Assembly: GCF_022808325.1 (NCBI RefSeq) | Contig: NZ_JALGCL010000001.1 | Coordinates: 787,780-851,779, forward strand | DNA from: Cognatiluteimonas sedimenti | GTDB lineage: Bacteria > Pseudomonadota > Gammaproteobacteria > Xanthomonadales > Xanthomonadaceae | Reading direction: 5' to 3' | DNA: 64,000 bases | Shown here: in pieces, positions 8,952 to 20,162 of the stretch | How positions within the stretch are numbered: the stretch's first letter is position 1 | How the letters are laid out: each line of letters starts with the position of its first letter | Notes under the pieces: model-generated | Database searches by the model: none | What the model was told of the DNA's origin: nothing | What the model saw: the letters and a program-made list of their open reading frames with translations, nothing else | Program-made: the position numbers and the translations under genes

Positions 8952-11609
8952 TCAGCCCAGGCGTTGTGCCACCCAGTCGCCGACACCGGCCAGTGCCGCC
9001 TGCAATGCCGGGCCATCATCGCCACCGCCCTGCGCCAGGTCGGGACGGCCACCGCCCTTGCCGCCGATCTGCGCGGCCACGTGCGCAAGCAGTTCGCCGG
9101 CCTTGACCCTGCCGGCCGCCGCACCGCTGACGCCGGCCACCAGTGCTGCCTTGCCGTCGCTGGCGCCGGCCAGCAACACCACCGCGTCGCCCAATTGCTG
9201 CTTGAGGCGGTCCACCGCCTCGCGCAGCGCCTTGCTGTCGAAGTTCTCCAGCCGCGCGGCCAGCACCTTCACGCCGCCGATATCGCGCGCGCCCGAAGCG
9301 AGGTCGGCAGTGGCGCCGGACGCCGCCCTGGCCTTGAGCGCGTCGAGTTCGCGCTCGAGCCTCTTCTGGCGCTCGAGCAGGGCACGCAACTTGTCGCCGA
9401 CGTCGGCGGTGTTGCCGCCCAGCAGTCGCGCCGCTTCCGCCAGGCGCTGCTCCTCGGCAGCGACATGATCGAGCGCGCCCTGGCCGCTGACCGCCTCGAT
9501 CCGGCGCACGCCCGCCGAGACGCCGCCTTCCGAGACGACCTTGAACAGGCCGATGTCGCCGGTGCGCGACACATGCGTGCCGCCGCACAATTCGGTGGAG
9601 GTATCGCCCATGCGCAACACGCGCACGCGTTCGCCGTACTTTTCGCCGAACAGCGCCATCGCGCCGAAATCCAGCGCTTCCTGCATGCCCATGTGCCGCA
9701 CTTCGGCTTCGTGGTTGCCGCGGATCTGCGCATTGACCCGTCGCTCGACCTCCGCCAGCTCGTCGGCCGTCATCGGCTGGAAATGCGAGAAGTCGAAGCG
9801 CAGGCGATCCGGGGCGACCAGCGACCCCTTCTGCGCGACGTGCGTGCCCAGTACCTGGCGCAGCGCCGCGTGCAGCAGGTGGGTGGCGCTGTGGTTGAGC
9901 ACGATGGCGGCACGGCGCGCGCCGTCGACGCTCGCAACCAGGCGATCGCCGCGCGCGAGCGTGCCGGCGACCAGGCGCCCGGCGTGGCCATGGAACTGGC
10001 CGGCAAGCTTGAGGGTGTCGTCGACGATGAAGCGCAAGCTTGCGCCGCCGTCGCCGCCACCCAGTTCCCCGGCATCGCCGACCTGGCCGCCGGACTCGGC
10101 GTAGAACGGCGTGCGCTCCAGCAGCACGATCGCCTCGTCGCCGGCGTCGATCGACTCGACCGGACGGCCGTCCCTGAGCAGGGCCACGACCGCCAGTCCA
10201 TCGGCCGCGAGCGTGTCGTACCCGAGGAACTGCGTCGGCTGCAGCTGCGCGACCAGCTCGGCTGGCAGCGTGGCACCACCGCCGAACTTGCCGGCGGCGC
10301 GCGCGGTCTCGCGTTGCTGCGCCATGGCCGCATCGAAGCCGGCCATGTCGACGGACAGGCCGCGCTCGCGGGCGATGTCGGCGGTGAGGTCGACCGGGAA
10401 CCCGTAGGTGTCGTAGAGGCGGAAGGCGTCCGTGCCCGGGATGCTGGCGCTGGCCTGGACTGAATCGCGCGCGGCGACCTCGTCGAAGATGCGCATGCCG
10501 TGCTCGAGGGTCTCGCCGAAGCGCTCCTCCTCGGCCTTGAGCGCGCGCTCGACCAGCTCGCGCTTCGCCGCCAGTTCCGGATAGGCCTCGCCCATCACCT
10601 CGACCAGCGGCGCGACCATCTTCCAGAAGAAGTCGCCGCGCACGCCCAGCATCCAGCCATGCCGCAGCGCGCGGCGGATGATCCGGCGCAGCACGTAACC
10701 ACGGCCCTCGTTGGACGGCAGCACGCCATCGACGATCAGGAAGCTGCAGGCACGGATGTGGTCGGCGATCACGCGCAGCGACTTGTTGCCGTGGTCGGCG
10801 GTGGCGGTGAGCCCGGCCGCGGCCGCGATCAGGCGGCGGAACAGGTCGATGTCGTAGTTGCCGTGCACGCCCTGCAGCACCGCCGCCAGGCGCTCCAGGC
10901 CCATCCCGGTGTCGACGCACGGCGCGGGCAGCGGTTGCAGGCTGCCGTCGGGCTGGCGGTCGAACTGCATGAACACCAGGTTCCAGATCTCGATGTAGCG
11001 GTCGCCATCCTCGTCGGGCGAACCCGGCGGGCCACCGGCGATGTGCGCGCCATGGTCATAGAAGATCTCGGTGCACGGGCCGCAGGGACCGGTGTCCGCC
11101 ATCTGCCAGAAGTTGTCGCTGGCGTACGGCGCGCCCTTGTTGTCGCCAATGCGGACAATGCGCTCGGGCGGCAGGCCGATCTGCCTGTGCCAGATGTCGT
11201 AGGCCTCGTCGTCGGTCTGGTAGACGGTGACCAGCAGCCGCTCCGGCGGCAGCTTCCACACCTGGGTCAGCAGTTCCCAGGCCCAGGCGATGGCGTCGTG
11301 CTTGAAGTAATCGCCGAACGACCAATTGCCCAGCATCTCGAAGAAGGTGTGGTGGCGCGCGGTATAGCCAACCTGATCGAGGTCGTTGTGCTTACCGCCG
11401 GCGCGCAGGCAGCGCTGGACATCGGCCGCGCGCACGTAGCTGCGCTTTTCCGCGCCCAGGAACACGTCCTTGAACTGGACCATGCCGGAGTTGGTGAACA
11501 GCAGGGTCGGGTCGTTGCCCGGAACCAGCGGCGCCGAAGGCACGATGGTGTGGCCGCGGGCGGCGAAGAAGTCGAGGAAATCGCTGCGGATTTCTGAGGT
11601 CGTTTTCAT
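8952..11609 (-). CDS. alaS: Alanyl-tRNA synthetase
   Basis: Charges tRNA-Ala. The 885-residue protein has the class II catalytic domain at the N-terminus ([38 protein letters not shown]). The editing domain carries the HSATHLLH zinc motif and [13 protein letters not shown], and the C-terminal domain is glycine-rich ([19 protein letters not shown]). Length matches the bacterial family (E. coli 876). The ATG at 11609 begins the universal [15 protein letters not shown]. It is preceded by a structured 230-bp gap after recX and followed by csrA on the same strand. Confidence 0.97.
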   Translation of the reverse strand: MKTTSEIRSDFLDFFAARGHTIVPSAPLVPGNDPTLLFTNSGMVQFKDVFLGAEKRSYVRAADVQRCLRAGGKHNDLDQVGYTARHHTFFEMLGNWSFGDYFKHDAIAWAWELLTQVWKLPPERLLVTVYQTDDEAYDIWHRQIGLPPERIVRIGDNKGAPYASDNFWQMADTGPCGPCTEIFYDHGAHIAGGPPGSPDEDGDRYIEIWNLVFMQFDRQPDGSLQPLPAPCVDTGMGLERLAAVLQGVHGNYDIDLFRRLIAAAAGLTATADHGNKSLRVIADHIRACSFLIVDGVLPSNEGRGYVLRRIIRRALRHGWMLGVRGDFFWKMVAPLVEVMGEAYPELAAKRELVERALKAEEERFGETLEHGMRIFDEVAARDSVQASASIPGTDAFRLYDTYGFPVDLTADIARERGLSVDMAGFDAAMAQQRETARAAGKFGGGATLPAELVAQLQPTQFLGYDTLAADGLAVVALLRDGRPVESIDAGDEAIVLLERTPFYAESGGQVGDAGELGGGDGGASLRFIVDDTLKLAGQFHGHAGRLVAGTLARGDRLVASVDGARRAAIVLNHSATHLLHAALRQVLGTHVAQKGSLVAPDRLRFDFSHFQPMTADELAEVERRVNAQIRGNHEAEVRHMGMQEALDFGAMALFGEKYGERVRVLRMGDTSTELCGGTHVSRTGDIGLFKVVSEGGVSAGVRRIEAVSGQGALDHVAAEEQRLAEAARLLGGNTADVGDKLRALLERQKRLERELDALKARAASGATADLASGARDIGGVKVLAARLENFDSKALREAVDRLKQQLGDAVVLLAGASDGKAALVAGVSGAAAGRVKAGELLAHVAAQIGGKGGGRPDLAQGGGDDGPALQAALAGVGDWVAQRLG

Positions 11610-11681
11610 GGGGACAGGTGGCGGACGGGCACGGCTCCGGGCCCATGGACCGCAAGATGCAGGCGCAGGCCGGAACGGACA

Positions 11682-11763
11682 ACCCAATGCCGTTTAGGTT
11701 AGCAGACGCCAGCACCCCATCGCCCTTGCCGATGGGGCAAGGCCCCCGCGGCCGGCATTGGGT
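11682..11763 (-). other. Nested inverted repeats between recX and alaS
   Basis: The outer arms are 11-bp perfect complements, ACCCAATGCCG at 11682-11692 and its complement at 11753-11763. Inside is a second hairpin, CCCCATCG at 11715-11722 with CGATGGGG at 11730-11737. On the minus strand it lies downstream of recX and about 75-150 nt before alaS, so it could end recX transcription or form an alaS leader structure. No strong T-run follows the inner hairpin. Confidence 0.5.
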
Positions 11764-11840
11764 ACTGCCTGCTCTTGCCGTCGCCTGCGATGCCCCGAGG
11801 CGGTTGTGGCCGATGCGCGGACACGGTGACGTCGGCGCGC

Positions 11841-12368
11841 TCAGTCTTCGGGTTCAACGCGCAGGGCCGCGCGTACGCTGTCGCCGTCGAAACCGCGGCG
11901 GACCAGGAAATCGGCGGCCTTGCGCTGCAGAGCCGTCGTGCGGGCGCAGGAAACGCCGAAACGGCGCTGCACCAGGTCCCGTGCGCGCGCCGGCCAGTCG
12001 TCTTCGCCGCTCTCGGCCAGGGCCGCGAACGCCGCCGCGAGCGATTCGCCACCGAGGCCATGGCTGTTGAGTTCAGCGCGGATCCGGAGCGGGCCGTAGC
12101 CGTTGGCGGCACGCGTACGCGCCAGGTTGCAGGCGAAGCGGGTGTCGTCCTGCCAGCCGGCCGCGGCCATTTTTTCGACCGCCGCGGCAGCCTCTTCCAC
12201 GCCGATCCCGCGCGCAAGCAGCTTGCGGGTCAGTTCGGGCCGCGAATGCTCGCGGCGCACGAGCAATGCGAGGGCGCGCTGCGCCGGCGTGGACTCGGGC
12301 CGGCGCGGCTTCTTGCGGGTCTGGTCGGCTGCGGGGTCCATATGCGGGGCCATGGCGGCAGGATTCAC
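11841..12368 (-). CDS. recX: RecX regulatory protein
   Basis: Small cytoplasmic inhibitor of RecA filament growth. The 175-residue helical protein shows the RecX repeats ALALLVRREHSRPELTRKLL, then EEAAAAVEKMAAAGWQDDTRFA, then RRFGVSC near the C-terminus. It lies 15 bp after recA on the same strand, the standard recA-recX order. The ATG at 12368 has AGGG close upstream; ATGs at 12353 and 12341 are alternatives with poorer ribosome sites. It is probably cotranscribed with recA and so follows the SOS response. Confidence 0.92.
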   Translation of the reverse strand: MNPAAMAPHMDPAADQTRKKPRRPESTPAQRALALLVRREHSRPELTRKLLARGIGVEEAAAAVEKMAAAGWQDDTRFACNLARTRAANGYGPLRIRAELNSHGLGGESLAAAFAALAESGEDDWPARARDLVQRRFGVSCARTTALQRKAADFLVRRGFDGDSVRAALRVEPED

Positions 12369-12383
12369 CCTGCCGCCTGCGAC

Positions 12384-13424
<1,041 letters not shown>

Positions 13425-13593
13425 CGCGGAATCCTCGGTGTGGTGGCGTGTTGCGATCAGGTTAGGAGGTGGGCGTCGCGCGGGCTGAGATCGCCGCGCG
13501 AACGGTTCGAAAATAGCCAGGCTGCGCGGCCGCGCCGATCCGGGGACTGCCCGTCGGCCTGTCGGGAAAGGCCGTGCCGGCGGCGGGCGGGCG

Positions 13594-14244
13594 TCACCGG
13601 TTGGGCCTCACCAGGCCGCAGTACAGGCCCTCGATGGCGAAGTCCTGGTCCGGCTGCACCTCGATAGGCGCGTAGTCGGGGTTGCGCGGCAACAGGCGGA
13701 TGCGGTCCTTGCCGACCTTGAGCAGCTTGACCGTGATCTCGTCGTCGATCCGCGCCACCACGATCTGGCCCGAGCGCGCGTCGCGGGTGCGATGCACGCC
13801 GATCAGGTCGCCGTCGAAGATGCCCTCGTCGCGCATCGAGTCGCCCTGCACCTTGAGCAGGTAATCGGGCGATGGCGAGAACAGCACGCGGTCGAGGATC
13901 AGCACGTCCTCGGCACCGAGGCCGTCGTTGCCGGCGCCGATCGGCGCGCCGGCGGCAACCCGGCCCAGCACCGGCAAGCGCAGGGCGCCGTCGTTGGCGG
14001 CCGCCAGCGCGAGCTCGTGCTGGGGCGGCTGCGGCATCTGCCGCACGCGGATGCCGCGCGCGCGACCGGGCACGCGCTCGATCGCGCCGGCGGCTTCCAG
14101 CGCCTCCAGGTGATACTGCGCCGCGCGCACGCCCCTGAAACCGAAGGCGCGGGCGATTTCCGCCTGCGACGGCGGCATGCCCTCGGCCTCGATGCGCTCG
14201 GCGATCAGGGCGAGGATGGCGTGCTGGGTATCGGTCAGGTCCAT
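13594..14244 (-). CDS. lexA: SOS repressor LexA
   Basis: Repressor of DNA-damage genes that cleaves itself on contact with RecA filaments. The 216-residue protein has an N-terminal winged helix ([25 protein letters not shown] is the recognition region). The cleavage site is Ala98-Gly99 in GRVAAGAP, and the catalytic dyad is Ser136 (GDSM) and Lys173 (TVKLL), with the 37-residue spacing of E. coli LexA. The ATG at 14244 lies immediately after a perfect LexA palindrome and has no Shine-Dalgarno, so the transcript may be nearly leaderless. It is the first gene of the lexA-recA-recX group. Confidence 0.97.
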   Translation of the reverse strand: MDLTDTQHAILALIAERIEAEGMPPSQAEIARAFGFRGVRAAQYHLEALEAAGAIERVPGRARGIRVRQMPQPPQHELALAAANDGALRLPVLGRVAAGAPIGAGNDGLGAEDVLILDRVLFSPSPDYLLKVQGDSMRDEGIFDGDLIGVHRTRDARSGQIVVARIDDEITVKLLKVGKDRIRLLPRNPDYAPIEVQPDQDFAIEGLYCGLVRPNR

Positions 14245-14246
14245 GG

Positions 14247-14265
14247 TTAGTAGTAATACTACTAA
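14247..14265 (-). promoter_or_regulatory. LexA operator (SOS box) in the lexA promoter
   Basis: The palindrome TTAGTAGTAATACTACTAA matches the established Xanthomonas LexA binding site. It ends two bases before the lexA start codon, so it must cover the transcription start. A TAGTAT sequence inside it could act as the -10 element on the minus strand. This indicates autorepression. Confidence 0.93.
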
Positions 14266-14299
14266 CGCCAGAGGGCCGTCAACCCCGTACGCGGGGCCC

Positions 14300-14797
14300 T
14301 CAGGCGGCGATCGCCTCCAGGCCGCGCAGCGCCGCCGCCACCGTCTGGCGTCGCACCGCTTCGCGGTCCCCATCGAAGTGGAAGACCTCGGCACTGGCAT
14401 AGCCGCCGCGTCGCTTCCAGGCGATCCAGACCGTGCCCACCGGTTTGTCGTCGGTGCCGCCGCCGGGGCCGGCGATCCCGGTGACGGCGACCGCGAGCGT
14501 CGCGCCCGAATGCACCAGCGCGCCGGACACCATCTCCAGCACGGTTTCGCGGCTGACCGCGCCGTGCACCTCCAGGGTCTCCGGGCGCACCCCGAGCAGG
14601 GCCTGCTTGGCCTCGTAGCTGTACGCGGCCAGGCCGCAGTCGAACCACTCCGAGGAGCCGGCGACATCGGTGACGGTCTTGGCGATCCAGCCGCCGGTGC
14701 AACTCTCCGCGGTCACCAACATGTGCCGTGCATCGCGCAACCTGGCGCCCAGGCGCGCGGCCATGTCCTGCAATTCGCGGTCGTCGGGTGCGTGCAT
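14300..14797 (-). CDS. pncC: CinA C-terminal domain protein, nicotinamide-nucleotide amidase
   Basis: A 165-residue stand-alone CinA C-terminal domain. This family (E. coli PncC/YgaD) deamidates nicotinamide mononucleotide to nicotinate mononucleotide in pyridine-nucleotide recycling. Motifs are LVTAESCTGGWIAKTVTDVAGSS at the N-terminus with the conserved serine/cysteine region, SYEAKQALLGV, and VAVTGIAGPGGGT. The pncC-recA neighbourhood is conserved in many gammaproteobacteria; here lexA sits between them. It is divergent from mutS with an 88-bp gap. Confidence 0.92.
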   Translation of the reverse strand: MHAPDDRELQDMAARLGARLRDARHMLVTAESCTGGWIAKTVTDVAGSSEWFDCGLAAYSYEAKQALLGVRPETLEVHGAVSRETVLEMVSGALVHSGATLAVAVTGIAGPGGGTDDKPVGTVWIAWKRRGGYASAEVFHFDGDREAVRRQTVAAALRGLEAIAA

Positions 14798-14885
14798 GGG
14801 TGGAACCTGGCGGGTGGCGCCCGCTGCGATTCGGGCAAACTAGGCGGCCTTTCTAGCCCATGTCCGACGGGAAAGCACGCAACCG

Positions 14886-17486
14886 ATGTCCTCGGAACAG
14901 CACACGCCACTGATGAAGCAGTTCTTCGCCGCCAAGGCGGAGCACCCGGACGTGCTGCTGTTCTTCCGGATGGGCGACTTCTACGAGCTGTTCTACGACG
15001 ACGCGCGCCGCGCGGCGAAGCTGCTGGACATCACCCTGACCCAGCGCGGCGCATCCGCGGGCCAGCCCATCCCCATGGCGGGCGTGCCGGTGCACGCGCA
15101 CGAAGGCTACCTCGCACGCCTGGTGGCGCTGGGCGAGTCGGTGGCGATCTGCGAGCAGATCGGCGACCCGGCGCTGGCCAAGGGCCTGGTCGAACGCAAG
15201 GTGGTGCGCATCGTCACCCCCGGCACGGTCACCGACGAAGCGTTGCTGAGCGAGCGCCGCGACACGCTGCTGCTGGCGGTGGCGCGCAACCGGCAGGGCT
15301 ACGGCCTGGCCTGGGCGGAGCTGTCCAGCGGCCGCTTCCTGGTCAACGAAGTCGCCGGCGACGACATGCTCGAAGCCGAACTCGCGCGGCTCGACCCGGC
15401 CGAACTGCTGCTGCCCGACGAGGACGGCTGGCCGCAGGCAGTGCTCGAACGCGGCGGCCTGCGCCGGCGCGCACCGTGGTTGTTCGACGCCGACAGTGGG
15501 CGGCGGCAGTTGTTGCAGTTCTTCGGGCTGCACGACCTCACCGGCTTCGGCATCGAGGACAGGCCCGCGTGCGTCGCCGCCGCCGGCGCCCTGCTCGGCT
15601 ACGTGGAAGAAACCCAGAAGCAGCGCCTGCCGCACCTGGCCGCGATCGCGGTGGAAGCCAGCGATGGCGCGATCGCGATGAACGCCGCCACCCGCCGCCA
15701 CCTGGAACTCGATACCCGCGTCGATGGCGATACCCGCAACACCCTGCTCGGCGTGCTCGACTCGACCGTCACGCCGATGGGCGGGCGCCTGCTGCGGCGC
15801 TGGCTGCATCGTCCGTTGCGCGACCGCCGCGTGCTGGGAGAACGCCACCATGCCGTCGCCACCCTGGTCGAGCAGCGCGCCGAAACCGCCGTGCGCGAGC
15901 TGTTCCGGGCGCTCGGCGACATGGAACGCATCCTCGCCCGCATTGCGTTGCGCAGCGCGCGCCCGCGCGACCTCAGCACGCTGCGCGACGGCCTCGCACT
16001 GCTGCCGGAACTGCGCGCGCTGCTGGCGCCGCTGGACAGCCCGCGCCTGCAGGCGCTTGCCGGCGAACTCGGCGAGCACGACGCGCACGCGCACCTCCTG
16101 GCCTCGGCGATCGTGCCGCAGCCGCCGCTGCTGGCGCGCGACGGCGGCGTCATCGCCGAAGGCCATGACGCCGAGCTCGATGAATTCCGCCGTCTCTCGA
16201 CCCACGCCGACCAGTTCCTGGTGGACCTGGAACAGCGCGAGCGCGAGGCCAGCGGCATCCCGACGCTCAAGGTCGGCTACAACCGCGTGCACGGCTACTA
16301 CATCGAGATCGGCAAGGCCCATGCGGGGAAGGCACCGGTGCATTACACCCGGCGGCAGACGCTGACCGGCGCCGAGCGCTACATCACCGAGGAACTCAAG
16401 CAGTTCGAGGACAAGGTGCTGTCCGCGCGCGAACGCTCGCTGGCGCGCGAGAAGCTGCTGTACGAGGGCCTGCTGGATGCGCTCAACGAAAACCTCGAGG
16501 GCCTGAAGCGCTGCGCGTCTGCCCTGAGCGAACTCGACGTGCTGGCCTGCTACGGCGAACGCGCGCAGGCGCTGGACTGGTCGCGGCCGCGGCTGGACGA
16601 GGCGCCCGGCATCCGCATCGAGGGCGGCCGCCACCCGGTGGTGGAAGCGGTGCGGGACGAGCCCTTCACCGCCAACGACCTGGTGCTGGACAGCGAAGCC
16701 GGTGGTGGCGACCGCAACGGCGTCCGCATGCTGGTGATCACCGGCCCCAACATGGGCGGCAAGAGCACCTTCATGCGCCAGAACGCATTGATCGTGCTGC
16801 TGGCGCACATCGGCAGCTTCGTGCCGGCGACGCGCGCGGTGATCGGCCCGATCGACCGCATCCTCACCCGCATCGGGGCCGGCGACGACCTCGCGCGCGG
16901 GCAATCGACCTTCATGGTCGAGATGAGCGAAACCAGCTACATCCTGCACCACGCCACCAGCGAGTCGCTGGTGCTGATGGACGAGATCGGCCGCGGCACC
17001 TCGACCTACGACGGCCTTGCGCTGGCCGATGCGTGCGCGCGCCACCTGGCCGCGGGCAATCGCAGCTACACGCTGTTCGCGACCCACTACTTCGAACTGA
17101 CCGCGCTGGCCACGCCCGGCAGCGGCATCGCCAACGTGCACCTGGACGCGGTCGAGCACCGCGCGCAGGACGGCACGGAATCGCTGGTGTTCATGCACGC
17201 GGTCAAGGATGGCCCGGCCGATCGCAGCTTCGGGCTGCAGGTCGCCGCGCTCGCGGGGTTGCCGAAGACCGTGGTGCGGCAGGCGCGCGCGCGCCTGGCC
17301 GAACTGGAAGCCAATCGCGACGCGCCGGCGACGCCGATGACCGCGCAGGCGCTGGACGCGCCGCAGCAGATCGGGCTGTTCGCCACGCATTCGGCCGCGC
17401 TGGAAGCCCTGGCCGCGCTCGAGCCCGACGAACTCACGCCCAGGCAGGCGCTGGAAGCGCTGTACCGGTTGAAGGCGCTGTCCTGA
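14886..17486 (+). CDS. mutS: DNA mismatch repair protein MutS
   Basis: Recognises mismatches and small loops and recruits MutL. The 866-residue protein opens with the mismatch-binding Phe-X-Glu motif in [12 protein letters not shown] (about residue 36). Walker [14 protein letters not shown] lies near residue 620, Walker B is [16 protein letters not shown], and FATHYFELT follows. The C-terminal end ([21 protein letters not shown]) matches the MutS tetramerisation segment. Length equals the family norm. It is divergent from pncC and followed 66 bp later by a DUF937 gene. Confidence 0.98.
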   Translation: MSSEQHTPLMKQFFAAKAEHPDVLLFFRMGDFYELFYDDARRAAKLLDITLTQRGASAGQPIPMAGVPVHAHEGYLARLVALGESVAICEQIGDPALAKGLVERKVVRIVTPGTVTDEALLSERRDTLLLAVARNRQGYGLAWAELSSGRFLVNEVAGDDMLEAELARLDPAELLLPDEDGWPQAVLERGGLRRRAPWLFDADSGRRQLLQFFGLHDLTGFGIEDRPACVAAAGALLGYVEETQKQRLPHLAAIAVEASDGAIAMNAATRRHLELDTRVDGDTRNTLLGVLDSTVTPMGGRLLRRWLHRPLRDRRVLGERHHAVATLVEQRAETAVRELFRALGDMERILARIALRSARPRDLSTLRDGLALLPELRALLAPLDSPRLQALAGELGEHDAHAHLLASAIVPQPPLLARDGGVIAEGHDAELDEFRRLSTHADQFLVDLEQREREASGIPTLKVGYNRVHGYYIEIGKAHAGKAPVHYTRRQTLTGAERYITEELKQFEDKVLSARERSLAREKLLYEGLLDALNENLEGLKRCASALSELDVLACYGERAQALDWSRPRLDEAPGIRIEGGRHPVVEAVRDEPFTANDLVLDSEAGGGDRNGVRMLVITGPNMGGKSTFMRQNALIVLLAHIGSFVPATRAVIGPIDRILTRIGAGDDLARGQSTFMVEMSETSYILHHATSESLVLMDEIGRGTSTYDGLALADACARHLAAGNRSYTLFATHYFELTALATPGSGIANVHLDAVEHRAQDGTESLVFMHAVKDGPADRSFGLQVAALAGLPKTVVRQARARLAELEANRDAPATPMTAQALDAPQQIGLFATHSAALEALAALEPDELTPRQALEALYRLKALS

Positions 17487-17552
17487 TCTTCCCGGATTCC
17501 TAACGCGGCCGGGCATAGCGTGTGCGCTCCCACGCGCAATCAAGGAACCGCG

Positions 17553-18170
17553 ATGCCCGACTCCCTCACGCAGGATCTCGCCGCGCAGCTGCAGGGCGCG
17601 CCCGCGCAACGGATGGCGCAACAACTGGGCATCGAGCCCGCCCAGGCCTCGGCGGCGATCGGCGCGGCGTTGCCGTTGCTGCTTGGCGCGCTCGGGCGCA
17701 ATGCCAGCCAGCCCCAGGGCGCCCAGTCCCTGTATGGCGCGTTGCAGAAGGACCATGCCGGCCTCGACCTCGGCAGCGTGCTGGGCGCGGTGCTGGGCGG
17801 CGGCGGCCAGGGTGGACAGATCCTCGGCCACATCTTCGGCGACCGGCAACCGCGCGCGGCGCAGGGCCTGGGCCAGGCGACCGGCCTGGGCGGCGACAAG
17901 GCCGGCATGCTGCTCCGCCTGCTGGCGCCGATCGTGATGGCTTACCTGGCCAAGCGCATGTTCGACAAGCGCCAGGCCGGAACCGTCGCCGGCGACCAGC
18001 CGGGGCCGCAGGTGCTCGGCGACGTGCTCGGCCAGGAACATGCCCGGGTCGCGCAGGACCGAGGCAGCGGCGGGCTGCTCGGCGCGGTGCTGGACCAGGA
18101 TGGCGACGGGCAACTGGGCATCGGCGACCTGATGAAACTCGGTGGCGGGCTGCTGGGCGGGCACCGCTGA
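17553..18170 (+). CDS. DUF937 (YidB-like) protein with a calcium-loop-like motif
   Basis: A 205-residue low-complexity protein rich in Gly, Ala, Leu and Gln. DUF937 covers about residues 20-150 (AAIGAALPLLLGALGRNA, SVLGAVLGGG, LLRLLAPIVMAYLAKRMF). Near the C-terminus, LDQDGDGQLGIGDLM fits the 12-position EF-hand loop pattern with acidic residues at 1, 3, 5 and 12, glycine at 6 and leucine at 8, so calcium binding is possible. The function of the family is unknown. The ATG at 17553 follows AAGGA with good spacing. No signal peptide is seen. Confidence 0.82.
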   Translation: MPDSLTQDLAAQLQGAPAQRMAQQLGIEPAQASAAIGAALPLLLGALGRNASQPQGAQSLYGALQKDHAGLDLGSVLGAVLGGGGQGGQILGHIFGDRQPRAAQGLGQATGLGGDKAGMLLRLLAPIVMAYLAKRMFDKRQAGTVAGDQPGPQVLGDVLGQEHARVAQDRGSGGLLGAVLDQDGDGQLGIGDLMKLGGGLLGGHR

Positions 18171-18237
18171 CGCGACGCGGCTTGGAACGGCGGCCGCCCG
18201 GGCGGCTACCCTTGCGCCGCTCCAGGCGACCGTCGCT

Positions 18238-18654
18238 TCAACTGGCGTCGATGTCGCCCAATGCGCGGATCAGGCGGCGCGCGCGCTTGTCGGGCTTGTG
18301 CTCCGGCGCGCGGTAGCCCGCGCGCGCGGCCGCACGCGACGCCCGCTCGGCCTCGCGGCGCGCGCGCGAGGCGTCGCTTTCGGCATACAAGGCCTGCGCG
18401 ACGCTCGCCGGGCCGCGGGTGTCGCTGAGCCCCTGCACGGCGACTTCGAACATCTCCTCGCCACGCGCCACCCGCAGCGCCTCGCCGCCGCGCAGCGTGC
18501 GCGCCGGCTTGGCACGCTGGCCGTCGACTTCGACCTTGCCGGTCTCGATCGCCTGCTTCGCCAATGCACGGGTCTTGTAGAAGCGCGCCGCCCACAGCCA
18601 CAAGTCCAGGCGCACGCCCTCGCACTGCTGCATGTCGTCATTGCCGGAAGCCAT
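18238..18654 (-). CDS. hslR: S4-domain RNA-binding protein, Hsp15 (HslR) family
   Basis: A 138-residue protein with an S4 RNA-binding domain at residues 14-70 (VRLDLWLWAARFYKTRALAKQ, then GKVEVDGQRAKPARTLRGGE). A long basic helical tail follows. E. coli Hsp15 binds free 50S subunits carrying a nascent chain and helps recycle them after heat shock; the same role is assumed. A second in-frame ATG eight codons later could also be used. It stands alone on the minus strand between the DUF937 gene and the rplS hairpin. Confidence 0.9.
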   Translation of the reverse strand: MASGNDDMQQCEGVRLDLWLWAARFYKTRALAKQAIETGKVEVDGQRAKPARTLRGGEALRVARGEEMFEVAVQGLSDTRGPASVAQALYAESDASRARREAERASRAAARAGYRAPEHKPDKRARRLIRALGDIDAS

Positions 18655-18753
18655 GCGCGGACGCTAGCGCCGACCCGCTGCCGCGGCAAGCGCACGGACG
18701 TCGCGCGTGCAGGCTGCAGGCGGCCACGCCGCCGATGCGGATCCGGAAACGCG

Positions 18754-18777
18754 AACGGCCGCCTCGCGGCGGCCGTT
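18754..18777 (-). terminator. Hairpin after rplS, probable terminator
   Basis: A perfect 10-bp stem, AACGGCCGCC with GGCGGCCGTT, and a TCGC loop, 24 bp after the rplS stop. The following minus-strand sequence has only a short GTTT run, so termination strength is uncertain. Confidence 0.6.
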
Positions 18778-18800
18778 GCATGCGCGTTGGATTGCGCGGA

Positions 18801-19214
18801 TTACTTCGCGGCTGCAGCGGCGGCGGCAGCCTCGGCCTTGGCCTTGGCATTGCCGGCGAGGTCTTCCTTGATACGCGCCTTCTTGCCTTCCAGCCCGCGC
18901 AGGTAGTACAGCTTGCCGGCGCGCACGGCGCCGCGGCGCTTGACCTGCACCGAGTCGATGGCGGCGCTGTGGGACTGGAACACGCGCTCGACGCCGAAGC
19001 CGTGCGAGATCTTGCGCACGGTGAACGCGGAATTGAGGCCGGCGTTCTTCCTGGCGATGACCACGCCTTCATAGGCCTGGAGGCGCTCCCGGTTGCCTTC
19101 CTTGACCTTGACGTTGACGACGACGGTGTCGCCCGGGCCGAAGTCCGGCAGCTGGCGCTGCACCTGTTCGGTCTCGAAGTTCTGCAGCAGCGTGTGGAGC
19201 GAGGGCTTGTTCAT
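18801..19214 (-). CDS. rplS: 50S ribosomal protein L19
   Basis: Large-subunit protein at the 30S-50S interface. The 137-residue protein shows [31 protein letters not shown] and [20 protein letters not shown], then the basic [20 protein letters not shown]. It ends in an unusual alanine/lysine-rich tail (about 18 residues after [10 protein letters not shown]) that is longer than in E. coli (115 residues). It is the last gene of the rpsP-rimM-trmD-rplS cluster but also has its own promoter in the 137-bp gap after trmD. Confidence 0.98.
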   Translation of the reverse strand: MNKPSLHTLLQNFETEQVQRQLPDFGPGDTVVVNVKVKEGNRERLQAYEGVVIARKNAGLNSAFTVRKISHGFGVERVFQSHSAAIDSVQVKRRGAVRAGKLYYLRGLEGKKARIKEDLAGNAKAKAEAAAAAAAAK

Positions 19215-19316
19215 GGTGTCGGCCTGTTGGTATGCCGGGTCACTGGTGGGTGCCGGGCTGTTGTAGCGCGAGTGCACGTGGACCCGCGTCTTGGCATCGG
19301 TGGAGCGAAGCCGCGC

Positions 19317-19322
19317 ATTATA
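19317..19322 (-). promoter_or_regulatory. -10 element of a separate rplS promoter
   Basis: A consensus TATAAT on the minus strand in the trmD-rplS gap, giving a leader of about 95 nt before the rplS ATG. No convincing -35 was found at 16-18 bp. Confidence 0.5.
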
Positions 19323-19351
19323 GCGGCAATTTTCCGTCCTGCGCCAGAGGC

Positions 19352-20128
19352 TTACCCGGGTTTGTCCGCATCCCCGGCGGCCTCGGCGAGGAAGGCGTCG
19401 AGCAGCTGGCGATCGGCCTCCGACAGGGCCTTCCGGTCGACCAGCTCCGGCCGCCGCAGCCAGGTCCGGCCCAGTGCCTGCTGCCGGCGCCAGCGGGCGA
19501 TCCCGGCGTGGTTGCCCGAGAGCAGCACCGGCGGCACCGCGCCGAGCGGATGCTCTACCGGCCGGGTGTAATGCGGGCAGTCCAGCAGCAGCGGCCCGTC
19601 GCTGGCGCCCGGCTCGAAGCTGTCCTGGGCGGCGGATTCGGCATCGTTGAGGGCCCCCTCCTGCAACCTGGCGACCGCATCCACGACCACCGCCGCGGCC
19701 AACTCGCCACCGGACAGGATGTAATCGCCGATCGACAGTTCCTCGTCGACCTCGGCGGCGACCAGGCGCTCGTCGATGCCCTCGTAGCGGCCGCACAGCA
19801 GCACCAGGCGCTCGCGCCGGGCCAGCTCGCGCACCCTGGCCTGGGTCAGGCGCTCGCCCTGCGGCGTGAGATAGATGACCTTCGCCGGTTTCGCGTCGGC
19901 GGCCCGCGCCGCGGCCAGGCATGCGCGCAGGGGGTCGACCAGCATCACCATCCCCGGGCCGCCGCCGAAGGGACGGTCGTCGACGCGCCGATAGCTGCCT
20001 TCGGCGTAATCGCGCGGGTTCCAGCCGTGCAGCGCCAGCAGCCCGCGTTCGCGTGCGCGCCCGACCACGCCATGGCCGGCGACCTGGGCGACGAATTCGG
20101 GGAACAGGCTGACGATGTCGATGCGCAT
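19352..20128 (-). CDS. trmD: tRNA (guanine-N1)-methyltransferase
   Basis: Methylates G37 of tRNAs with a G36 anticodon, preventing +1 frameshifting. The 258-residue SPOUT enzyme has [13 protein letters not shown] at the N-terminus, [13 protein letters not shown], and the trefoil-knot SAM site [13 protein letters not shown] followed by [14 protein letters not shown] conserved catalytic aspartate region (AQDSF) follows. It is in the order rpsP-rimM-trmD-rplS, 34 bp after rimM. Confidence 0.98.
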   Translation of the reverse strand: MRIDIVSLFPEFVAQVAGHGVVGRARERGLLALHGWNPRDYAEGSYRRVDDRPFGGGPGMVMLVDPLRACLAAARAADAKPAKVIYLTPQGERLTQARVRELARRERLVLLCGRYEGIDERLVAAEVDEELSIGDYILSGGELAAAVVVDAVARLQEGALNDAESAAQDSFEPGASDGPLLLDCPHYTRPVEHPLGAVPPVLLSGNHAGIARWRRQQALGRTWLRRPELVDRKALSEADRQLLDAFLAEAAGDADKPG

Positions 20129-20162
20129 GACGGCGTGGCTTCGGGATCAGGATTCGTGCCGG

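Noticed and set aside
13425-13593. SOS box upstream of recA
   Set aside because: No TTAG-N11-CTAA palindrome is present; only an unrelated short palindrome CGAACGGTTCG was found.
14853-18164. 1103-codon open frame opposite mutS
   Set aside because: It is the high-GC antisense shadow of mutS and DUF937; its translation is low-complexity Arg/Gln/Val and matches no family.
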